A program made the position numbers and the translations under genes. Below the pieces are notes generated by a model. That model saw only the letters and a list, made by a program, of their open reading frames with translations, was not told the DNA's origin and did no database searches. Positions 7,466-14,168 of a stretch of 64,000 nucleotides of DNA are shown here, piece by piece (position 1 is the stretch's first letter; every line of letters begins with the position of its first letter). Source of the stretch: Hydrogenimonas urashimensis (GTDB lineage Bacteria > Campylobacterota > Campylobacteria > Campylobacterales > Hydrogenimonadaceae); NCBI RefSeq assembly GCF_016593255.1, contig NZ_AP023212.1, forward strand, positions 248,001 to 312,000, given 5' to 3'.

Positions 7466-8570
7466 TGCATAAGTTCAGAAACATATGGCACTCCAGCAAG
7501 GAGTGAGTATGCAGACCGATTATCTCTTTCATGGCCTCAAAGGCTTCAAAAGATTACAAAGCGTATGCTATCGTTTGCAGATGCAAACCAACACGGCACT
7601 GAAACGATTGAAGATTTTGAAGTTCTACGACAAGTGGGATCTTGATGCCACCCTGGAAGCGTTCGATATCAGTAGACGAACGCTCTATCGATGGAAGGCT
7701 CTTTACAAAGAGAGCGACGGGGATATCCTTTCGCTCAACCCCCGCTCCAAAGCTCCGAAGAAAAAGCGTCAATCCCAAACACCCGGAGAGATCGTGGAAA
7801 AAATAAGAGAACTCAGATCGACGTACCCCAATATGGGAAAAGCCAAACTCTATCATCTGCTCAAACCCTGGTGTGAAGAGAACCGGCTGCCTGTGGTTTC
7901 GGAATCGACGATCGGCAGAGTGATCGCCAACGATAAGGACAAAATGCGGCTGATCCCCTATCGAATCGACTCCAAAGGAAACGTCAAACCCAAAAGAAGA
8001 GTCTTCAAAAACCGGAAACCAAAAAACCTCAAAAGCAAACCGATGCGTCTATGGGCAGTGGATACGATCCAAAGAGTCTGTGACGGGATGAGACGATACA
8101 TTATGACGCTCGTCGATCCACATAGCCGCGTCGCCTTCGCCGTCGCCATTCCCACCCGACACTCCAAACATACGGCCAATGTGCTCAATGCACTCCTTGA
8201 AGGTCTCTTTGATACCGCCCATGTCACGACAAAACCCCGATCCTTCTGTATCCTCTCCGACAATGGCAGTGAATTCATGAAACTCTTCGACGCCTTGGTA
8301 CAGGAGAAAGGGCTGACCCATTACTGGACCTATCCAAGAAGTCCCAAAATGAACGCCCACAACGAAAGATTCAATCGGACACTCCAGGAACAGTTCGTGG
8401 ATTTTCACGAAGATCTGCTCTTTACGGATATCGAACTGTTCAACCAAAAAATGGCCGAATGGCTTGTCGATTACAACACTCTCATCCCTCATCATTCCCT
8501 TCGATTGAAACCTCCGGTACAATACCTGATTGAACATCATCCGGAGTGCCATATGTGGTGGACTAATACA
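7466..8570 (+). mobile_element. Insertion sequence with DDE transposase (IS481/IS3-like)
   Basis: Inverted terminal repeats bound the element: the inner 14 bases ACATATGGCACTCC (7481-7494) are repeated exactly in reverse at 8543-8556, and the outer parts TGCATAAGTTCA and TGTATTAGTCCA (reverse complement) agree at 9 of 12 positions. The element is about 1.1 kb and carries one transposase gene. I see no clear target-site duplication. It lies between cassette 2 and the second junction repeat, so it appears to have landed in the array. Confidence 0.75.
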
Positions 8571-8582
8571 TGCTATTTATAG
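7509..8582 (+). CDS. IS transposase, DDE integrase core
   Basis: This 357-residue transposase has an N-terminal helix-turn-helix region (DATLEAFDISRRTLYRWKAL), a basic linker and a retroviral-integrase-type catalytic core. The three acidic residues are in LWAVDT, LSDNGSEF and HNERFNRT. AAGGAG just before ATG 7509 sets the start; the upstream ATG at 7485 lies inside the terminal repeat. The stop codon at 8580-8582 lies 12 bases beyond the proposed right end of the element, so the last residues come from the target DNA. The frame is intact, so the element may be active. Confidence 0.85.
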   Translation: MQTDYLFHGLKGFKRLQSVCYRLQMQTNTALKRLKILKFYDKWDLDATLEAFDISRRTLYRWKALYKESDGDILSLNPRSKAPKKKRQSQTPGEIVEKIRELRSTYPNMGKAKLYHLLKPWCEENRLPVVSESTIGRVIANDKDKMRLIPYRIDSKGNVKPKRRVFKNRKPKNLKSKPMRLWAVDTIQRVCDGMRRYIMTLVDPHSRVAFAVAIPTRHSKHTANVLNALLEGLFDTAHVTTKPRSFCILSDNGSEFMKLFDALVQEKGLTHYWTYPRSPKMNAHNERFNRTLQEQFVDFHEDLLFTDIELFNQKMAEWLVDYNTLIPHHSLRLKPPVQYLIEHHPECHMWWTNTCYL

Positions 8583-8599
8583 AGTGGCGGGGAATATGG

Positions 8600-8631
8600 T
8601 ATAGTTTGTTCATACAATAAATAGTTATGCG
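8600..8631 (+). repeat. Cassette-junction repeat, copy 2
   Basis: This matches 6087-6118 at 29 of 32 positions and ends in GTTATGC, close to the GTT core box of attC sites. It stands just before cassette 3, 30 bases to the right of the insertion sequence. It is probably what remains of the junction upstream of cassette 3. Confidence 0.6.
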
Positions 8632-8660
8632 CCATAAAAGTAAGTGAAAGGGAAGTTTTT

Positions 8661-9503
8661 ATGTTCAATCTAATTGTCAGTGGAAGCGGATGGGCAGAAA
8701 CTCGCGATACTTTCCCGCTTGGCAGAATATTCGAATACACCACTGATGATATTGTTGAGCGGTTCAAGCCTGGCGGGATCATTAATTTCGACGCCCTGAG
8801 GAACCTTCCGACCGTATTCATGGAAGAGACATGGGGCGATGGAAAGCAATTAGCAAGAGTCGGAACAATTATTCGGGCGAGAATAACTGGAGGAGAAGTG
8901 TCATTGGAATATTTTTATGATCCAGATGTTCCGCCCATTCCAAATAAGGCCATAGAATCGATCTCAAGTGAATTAGACATCCGAGACTTTGAATTCAATC
9001 GCACGCATTGGGCTGTAAAAGATCAAGACTTATTTCGGGTGTTATTTCGTCATTTTCAACCACGCCGATTAAAACCCAAGGTTTTTTCATTAAACGAACC
9101 AGAACAAATAGAAAGTGTTCTAGCTTCTGCAATGATGCCTTTTTCCCCGCATTTTGATTCGGTATATGATGCCCTAAAAACTGTTTGTGAAAAGGTTGGC
9201 TTTAGGTGTAGAAGAGCGGATGATATTTGGGAGAATCCAGCTGTAATTCAGGACGTTGTTTCCCTTATTGATAGATCGAGGGTGGTTATTTGTGACTGCA
9301 CAGGTAGGAATGCAAACGTGTTCTATGAGGCTGGGATCGCTCATACATTGGGACGTGAAGTAATTCTAATCACGCAATCAGAAGCAGATATCCCGTTCGA
9401 TTTGCGCCACCTGAGGTATGTTCATTATCTAAATAATGGCGAGGGGTTGCTTGAATTACAAACAAAACTCGAGAAGCGGCTATCTGATATTGCTGGGAAC
9501 TAG
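8661..9503 (+). CDS. Cassette 3: protein with TIR/deoxyribosyltransferase-like C-terminal domain
   Basis: A 280-residue soluble protein with AAAGGGAAG before its ATG. The N-terminal 140 residues are unfamiliar (GSGWAETRDTFPLGRIFEYT, ETWGDGKQLARVG). The C-terminal part, about 155-275, has the Rossmann-like pattern of nucleoside 2-deoxyribosyltransferase and TIR-like effectors: FDSVYDALKTVCEKVGFRC, RADDIW, IDRSRVVICDCTGRNANVFY, EAGIAHTLGREVILIT. The invariant features are the aspartate of CDCTGRN and the glutamate after NVFY. Related domains occur in antiphage proteins that cleave nucleotides or bind them, so a defence effector role is plausible but inferred. Confidence 0.75.
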   Translation: MFNLIVSGSGWAETRDTFPLGRIFEYTTDDIVERFKPGGIINFDALRNLPTVFMEETWGDGKQLARVGTIIRARITGGEVSLEYFYDPDVPPIPNKAIESISSELDIRDFEFNRTHWAVKDQDLFRVLFRHFQPRRLKPKVFSLNEPEQIESVLASAMMPFSPHFDSVYDALKTVCEKVGFRCRRADDIWENPAVIQDVVSLIDRSRVVICDCTGRNANVFYEAGIAHTLGREVILITQSEADIPFDLRHLRYVHYLNNGEGLLELQTKLEKRLSDIAGN

Positions 9504-9510
9504 GGTTAAC

Positions 9511-9595
9511 GCATAACAAGCGGGTGCACTTGACCGCCAATCCGCTGCGCCCTACGGGCTTGCGTCTTGTCGGCAAGTGATCCTTGTCGTAATGT
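9511..9595 (+). other. attC recombination site of cassette 3
   Basis: GCATAAC (9511-9517) is a near-consensus left core box. AACAAG pairs with CTTGT before a GTA-type right box (9584-9591). CACTTGACCG pairs with CGGCAAGTG with one bulged base. The loop is GC-rich. It starts 8 bases after the stop of cassette 3. Confidence 0.75.
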
Positions 9596-9678
9596 GTGAA
9601 AGGCCGAGAAACCTTAAATACCCTTTTGATTAAATGAGCGTTGGAAACCATAAACCGCGAAGTGAAGTATAAAAGGCA

Positions 9679-10335
9679 ATGTTTTTTAAAAAACTCAGAA
9701 TTTTGGAGAACAGATTATTTATTATGAATTCATTTTTAGAAAAGTTGTTTTGTATTATTGCCATTGATACTGAACATTTAATTAACTCGTATTTAACGCA
9801 AAGTGAATTACAGTACCTGAATAATTCCTTGAAATCTATAAAAGACTTAAATGGTGAGTTTTATACTACCTCAGAAGGTGAGAATCTAGAGGTATTGCTT
9901 TATTTTTTATATTGTCATAAAGAAGATATTCTGACTCTATGGGAAGATGAGTTTAAAAAAGAAATACTTGTGAGGCTATATACATCAGGAGTTATCTCTG
10001 GAAATTATCCATGTTTTCATTTTGATCTGTCTAAATTCAAACAAACTTATAAATCAAGCGGTCAAACATTGACTTTGTATCGAGTTGGCAGAGAACAGGA
10101 GCAAAAAGAAAACTTAGGAAACTCATGGTCTACAAGCACTACCGGCTTGAAAAACTACGTTCAATCATCTTCAATAGAAGTAGAAAATAACCCTGTATTT
10201 GTTATTGAAATAAATGACTCAGAAGTATTGTGTGAAGGTAATTCTCGAGAGAATGAATTGATATTAAAGAAAGGCTTTAAATTTAATAGTATTAAGTCAC
10301 TTGATATTGAACAAAAGCGTCAGCTTTTTGAGTGA
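9679..10335 (+). CDS. Cassette 4: probable ADP-ribosyltransferase
   Basis: A 218-residue protein. Its C-terminal half carries, in order, the three marks of the R-S-E class of ADP-ribosyltransferases: LYRVGR (the NAD-binding Arg), SWSTST (the STS motif) and RENELIL (an E-x-E motif), followed by KKGFKFNSI, the usual strand after the catalytic glutamate. The spacing is right for a compact single-domain ART. The N-terminal 110 residues are helical and unfamiliar. There is no signal peptide, so it probably acts inside the cell, as a toxin or defence effector. The start is uncertain: ATG 9724 is an alternative, and neither has an ideal ribosome site. Confidence 0.7.
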   Translation: MFFKKLRILENRLFIMNSFLEKLFCIIAIDTEHLINSYLTQSELQYLNNSLKSIKDLNGEFYTTSEGENLEVLLYFLYCHKEDILTLWEDEFKKEILVRLYTSGVISGNYPCFHFDLSKFKQTYKSSGQTLTLYRVGREQEQKENLGNSWSTSTTGLKNYVQSSSIEVENNPVFVIEINDSEVLCEGNSRENELILKKGFKFNSIKSLDIEQKRQLFE

Positions 10336-10361
10336 TATACTGTGCTTGTGGTATTAAAAAC

Positions 10362-10454
10362 ACCTAACAAGTGCGTCAACTTGGACTGGTTAACCCGCCG
10401 CTTCTCGTTCCTTGTCACTCTGGGTTAGCCAGCCGGTTACGTAAAACGTTAGAA
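10362..10454 (+). other. attC recombination site of cassette 4
   Basis: ACCTAAC (10362-10368) fits the left core consensus and GTTAGAA (10448-10454) the right core at six of seven positions; the two can pair as CTAAC/GTTAG. Inside, CTGGTTAACCC pairs with GGGTTAGCCAG with one mismatch. The site is 93 bases long, within the normal range. Confidence 0.78.
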
Positions 10455-10468
10455 GCTACTAGGAATAT

Positions 10469-11320
10469 ATGATGGCATCTCTTGCAGAAGAATTAATGCA
10501 TACGACTGTCAGGCTTGAAGGGAAAAAAATACAAGGAACTTCTGTTGGGACAGGGTTCTTCTTTATGCATGAGCAACGATTATTCCTTATAACAAACAAG
10601 CATGTTGTAGAGGGCATAGTTCATGGCAATTTTGTGGTGTTGAAAGGAAAGGTCGATGGCAAGACAAAAAAGCCTTTACTCGGTCAAGGCTACAGGTTCT
10701 CATTCAACGCAAATAATTTTATAGGCCATCCAAATCCAGATGTAGACGTGGCTGCTATGAATGTTTCAGCAATATTCAGCGAAGCTGAGAATAACGGAGA
10801 CATACTGTTCTGGAAGAATCTTACGGAAAGGGAATTCCCCACACAAGAGCAGATTGATAAATTCATTTCCCCAATAGAGGAAGTTGTATTTATCGGGTAT
10901 CCAAGTGGCATATGGGACACGAAAAATATTCTCCCAATAATAAGAAAAGGCATAACAGCCACTCCTTATTATATAGACTTCGATGGGCAAAAAAAATTTC
11001 TGATTGATGCATCCGTATTCCCAGGTTCCAGCGGTAGCCCTGTATTCATCTACTATGCTGGAGGATATCCAGATAAAGAAGGGAATCTTTATGCGGGAAA
11101 CAGACTGCACTTTTTAGGGATTGTCGCGCAGGTATATAAACGCGTAGAGCAAGGTGGTATTCGTATTGTCAATATCCCAACACAACAACTGCCTGTCGCA
11201 GAAATTGACCAAATGATCGACCTCGGCATCGTATTTAAGGCGGAAACAATAAAAGAATGTGTGGAATATTATGTCAACGTGGTCAATGCTTCTAACAATA
11301 AAATCCAGCCGGCGCAGTAA
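10469..11320 (+). CDS. Cassette 5: trypsin-like serine protease
   Basis: A 283-residue protein with a chymotrypsin/trypsin-like fold. The triad is visible as His in LITNKHVVEG, Asp in NPDVDVAAM and Ser in FPGSSGSPVF. No signal peptide or membrane helix precedes the domain, so it probably works in the cytoplasm. This fits the peptidases found as effectors in several antiphage systems, though that role is inferred. There is no PDZ or other extra domain. AGGA lies before ATG 10469/10472. The last codons overlap the start of the final attC site. Confidence 0.8.
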   Translation: MMASLAEELMHTTVRLEGKKIQGTSVGTGFFFMHEQRLFLITNKHVVEGIVHGNFVVLKGKVDGKTKKPLLGQGYRFSFNANNFIGHPNPDVDVAAMNVSAIFSEAENNGDILFWKNLTEREFPTQEQIDKFISPIEEVVFIGYPSGIWDTKNILPIIRKGITATPYYIDFDGQKKFLIDASVFPGSSGSPVFIYYAGGYPDKEGNLYAGNRLHFLGIVAQVYKRVEQGGIRIVNIPTQQLPVAEIDQMIDLGIVFKAETIKECVEYYVNVVNASNNKIQPAQ

Positions 11321-11347
11321 ACTGCGCGGCTGATTTAATCGTTAATC
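11290..11347 (+). other. attC recombination site of cassette 5
   Basis: A compact 58-base site. TTCTAAC (11290-11296) and GTTAATC (11341-11347) are the core boxes. AGCC plus GCGCAG pairs with CTGCGC plus GGCT around a TAAA loop with one bulged G, and AAAT pairs with ATTT. It is the last attC before core sequence resumes. The same hairpin could also end transcription. Confidence 0.75.
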
Positions 11348-11368
11348 CTCTCAAACCACTTTCATACC

Positions 11369-12562
11369 CTACACATTCATCTCTATCACATGCCACGGCA
11401 GCCCCTGGCGGTTAAGCTCCTCCATGAAGGGGTCGGGGTCCATCTGCTCCATATTGACGGTGCCGGGCCGCATCCACTTGCCTTCGCACATCAGTTTGGC
11501 GCCGATCATGGCGGGCACGCCGGTGGTGTAGCTCACACACTGAGCGCAGACCTCTTTGTAGGCTTCCTGGTGGTCGCAGATGTTGTAGATGTAGATTTTT
11601 CTCCTTTCGCCGTTTTTGATGCCTTCGCAGACGACGCCGATATTGGTCTTTCCCTTGGTGCGGGGACCCAGGGTCGCCGGGTCGGGGAGCAGGGCTTTGA
11701 CGACATGCAGAGGCACGACTTTGCAACCGTCCACTTCGATGGGGTCGATGCGCGTGAGGCCGATGTTGTCGAGGACTTTGAGGTGAGTCAAGTAGCTTTC
11801 GCCAAAGGTCATCCAGAAGCGGATGCGCTTGAGGCCGGGGATGTGCTTGATTAGCGACTCCTCCTCTTCATGGTAGAGAAGGTAGCTGTCCTTGGGTCCG
11901 ATGTCGGGGTAGTCCCAGACCATCTTCACCGCCATCGGTTCGGTCTCCTTCCAGTCGCCGTTCTCCCAGTAGCGCCCTTTGGCGTTGACTTCGCGGATGT
12001 TGATTTCGGGGTTGAAATTGGTGGCGAAAGGGTAGCCGTGGTCGCCGGCGTTGCAGTCGAGAATGTCGATGTACTCTATTTCGTCGAAATAGTGCTTGAG
12101 GGCGTAGGCGCAAAAGACATTGGTGACACCCGGGTCGAAACCGCTGCCTAGCAGTGCCATGAGCCCTTTGGCTTTGAAATCGGCATCCTTGGCCCACTGC
12201 TCCTTGTACTCGAATTTCGCCGTATCGGGGTGCTCGTAGTTGGCCGTATCGAGGTAGTGGATGCCGGTGAGCAGGCAGGCATCCATGATGGTCAAATCCT
12301 GGTAGGGAAGGGCGACGTTGATGACTACACAGGGCCGCACTTTTTTGATGAGCTGCACCAACTCCTCCACATTGTCGGCATCCACCTGTGCCACGTCGAT
12401 CGTCTTACCCTGCATCCGTTCGATCTCTTCCTTGATCTGCACGCATTTTTCCAGCGTGCGGCTGGCCAGGGTGATATGGTCGAAAACATCGCTGTTTTTG
12501 GCGCATTTATGGGCGACGACCCGGCCGACCCCTCCGGCTCCGATAATCAAAACTCTGCTCAT
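11369..12562 (-). CDS. Saccharopine dehydrogenase family protein, probable carboxynorspermidine synthase
   Basis: A 397-residue NAD(P)-dependent enzyme. The Rossmann motif GAGGVG is at residues 8-13 and the family core follows (VVINVALPYQDLTIMDACL in part, LDTANYEHPD, GSGFDPGVTNVF). In Campylobacterota such proteins condense aspartate semialdehyde with putrescine to give carboxyspermidine, which NspC decarboxylates. The presence of nspC at 4377-5513 on the same strand supports this reading over lysine metabolism. ATG 12562 is preferred over 12568 because AAGG lies at the right distance. Confidence 0.88.
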   Translation of the reverse strand: MSRVLIIGAGGVGRVVAHKCAKNSDVFDHITLASRTLEKCVQIKEEIERMQGKTIDVAQVDADNVEELVQLIKKVRPCVVINVALPYQDLTIMDACLLTGIHYLDTANYEHPDTAKFEYKEQWAKDADFKAKGLMALLGSGFDPGVTNVFCAYALKHYFDEIEYIDILDCNAGDHGYPFATNFNPEINIREVNAKGRYWENGDWKETEPMAVKMVWDYPDIGPKDSYLLYHEEEESLIKHIPGLKRIRFWMTFGESYLTHLKVLDNIGLTRIDPIEVDGCKVVPLHVVKALLPDPATLGPRTKGKTNIGVVCEGIKNGERRKIYIYNICDHQEAYKEVCAQCVSYTTGVPAMIGAKLMCEGKWMRPGTVNMEQMDPDPFMEELNRQGLPWHVIEMNV

Positions 12563-12658
12563 GTTCATCCTTGGAAATTGAAGTAGGTTATTATACCAAG
12601 CGATAGTTTCGATATAATCACGTCATTTTACAGAGTTTCCGAAAATAGGGATCGACCC

Positions 12659-13600
12659 ATGAAAAAAGCTATCATATTAATGAATATGGGAGGGGCTTCC
12701 CGTCTCGACGAAATAGAAATCTTTATGCGTAACATGTTCAACGATCGGCGAATTATCGGCGCGCCCGGGATGATTCGCAAAAATCTTGCCGAGCTCATCA
12801 CCCGTATGCGCCTGGAAGGGGTAAAAGAGAACTATCGACAGCTCGGCGGCGGCTCGCCCCTTCTGGAGATTACCGAAAAAATCCGGGAAAAACTCCAGGA
12901 AAAGGTCGACGACGCCGTGGTGGAGATCGTGATGCGCTACACGGAGCCTTTCGCGGTAGATGTTTTGAAAGGCCTGAAAGAACGGGGCATAGAAAAACTC
13001 TACCTGATTCTCATGTATCCGCAGTTTTCGACCACGACGACCGCCTCCTCGATCGAAGATATCCGAGCCGCGGCGAAATTGATAGACTATCACCCCGTCA
13101 TGGTCAGCACGCTGCACTACCACGATTTCGAACCCTATCTCGAAGCGGTCGAGGAGCGCATCGTCGAAACGCTGGGCGACGAAGATCCCGGCACGGTCAA
13201 TCTCGTCTTTTCTGCCCATGGTCTTCCGGTCCGGGTCGTCAAACGGGGCGATCCTTACCAAAAGCATGTGGAAGAGGAGGTGCTGCGCCATGTGACGCGT
13301 CTGCGCGCGAGGGGAATCGTCTTCAATCAGGTCCACATCGGCTATCAGTCGAAAGTAGGACCTCTCAAGTGGCTCACTCCGTCACTTGCGAGGGTGCTCG
13401 AAGAGATAAAAAACAAAAGGGTGTTGATCTATCCTGTATCTTTCACTGTCGACAATTCGGAAACTCTTTTCGAACTCGATTTTGAATATCGTGAGGTTGC
13501 GGAAAAATTGGGATTCGATCTTTACCGGGTGTGCCGCTGCCCGAACGACTCGGATAGGTTCATCCGAGCTCTTGAGCTGCTGTATAGAAAGATGGGGTAG
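12659..13600 (+). CDS. hemH: Ferrochelatase
   Basis: Ferrochelatase inserts ferrous iron into protoporphyrin IX, the last step of haem synthesis. The 313-residue protein opens with the ILMNMGGA strand, has RYTEPF and YPQFSTTT in the N-terminal half, and the metal-site histidine in FSAHGLP (His187). The second signature is YQSKVGPLKWL, and the acidic residues of TVDNSETLFELDFEY line the active site. It is full length for a soluble bacterial enzyme and diverges from the neighbouring dehydrogenase gene. Confidence 0.96.
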   Translation: MKKAIILMNMGGASRLDEIEIFMRNMFNDRRIIGAPGMIRKNLAELITRMRLEGVKENYRQLGGGSPLLEITEKIREKLQEKVDDAVVEIVMRYTEPFAVDVLKGLKERGIEKLYLILMYPQFSTTTTASSIEDIRAAAKLIDYHPVMVSTLHYHDFEPYLEAVEERIVETLGDEDPGTVNLVFSAHGLPVRVVKRGDPYQKHVEEEVLRHVTRLRARGIVFNQVHIGYQSKVGPLKWLTPSLARVLEEIKNKRVLIYPVSFTVDNSETLFELDFEYREVAEKLGFDLYRVCRCPNDSDRFIRALELLYRKMG

Positions 13601-13612
13601 GGGGTTGGGTTT

Positions 13613-13930
13613 TCAGCCCGCGGCCGATTCCAGATGCTCTTCGGCAAACTGCCTGAGTCCGTCGCACAGGACACGCCGTTTGTGTTCGATCACGGGAATC
13701 GATCTGATCTCCTCTTCGTTTTCGTGGTAGAGTGCGATTCCTTTGTCGAGCATCTCTTCCAACAGGTCGTCGGAAATGGCTTCGATTTTCATCTGCATTT
13801 CCTCCAGCAGACACTTGACGACGCTCATTCCCACGATTTTGGTATAGGGGTGGTTGCGAATCATCGTCCTGAGTCTCGGGTATTTGGTTCCGATGATCTT
13901 CACGACTTTCGCATTGAGTTGATGCATCAT
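13613..13930 (-). CDS. Hypothetical protein, helical
   Basis: A 105-residue, mostly helical and acidic protein of unknown function, with no membrane segment. It contains runs such as SDDLLEEMLDKGIALYHENE and IEHKRRVLCDGLRQFAEEHL. A strong GGAGGA site lies 4 bases before ATG 13930 and 7 before ATG 13927, so the start may be one codon later. It converges on hemH with 12 bases between the stops. Confidence 0.65.
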   Translation of the reverse strand: MMHQLNAKVVKIIGTKYPRLRTMIRNHPYTKIVGMSVVKCLLEEMQMKIEAISDDLLEEMLDKGIALYHENEEEIRSIPVIEHKRRVLCDGLRQFAEEHLESAAG

Positions 13931-14107
13931 CTTCTCCTCCTTTTTTCACCGCTGCAGCGAGGCCATGCCGCACCGGATTGATGATTTTCGGCTACACATA
14001 AAACAATTTCAATCATCTATAACATTTCGCCCATGACGGGCCGATTACAAAATTACAAGTTGTTTGCGGATGTGCAGAAGAGAAAGTATTTTATCTAAAT
14101 TTTATTT

Positions 14108-14113
14108 TATAAT
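14108..14113 (+). promoter_or_regulatory. Probable -10 element for the glycosylation operon
   Basis: A perfect TATAAT in a T-rich stretch about 55 bases before ATG 14169. The 13931-14168 spacer is otherwise AT-rich without open frames. Campylobacterota promoters typically have a clear -10 and weak -35, which fits. Confidence 0.5.
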
Positions 14114-14168
14114 CAAGTCCGGAATTTGGTAAAATTGCTTTCATAATTATTCTGACTGCAGGAAAACC

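Larger units (their letters stand above)
6087..11347 (+). mobile_element. Integron-like cassette array without integrase (CALIN)
   Basis: Five plus-strand genes each stand alone, and each is followed by an imperfect inverted repeat with the attC layout: an AAC-containing box, stem arms around a variable loop, then a GTT-containing box. The sites are at 6778-6849, 7264-7332 (weak), 9511-9595, 10362-10454 and 11290-11347, all in the same orientation. The genes have low GC and unrelated products, as in integron cassettes. No intI-type gene is present in this window; the only tyrosine recombinase is XerH at 21837-22913. An insertion sequence (7466-8570) interrupts the array after the second cassette. 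Confidence 0.75.
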
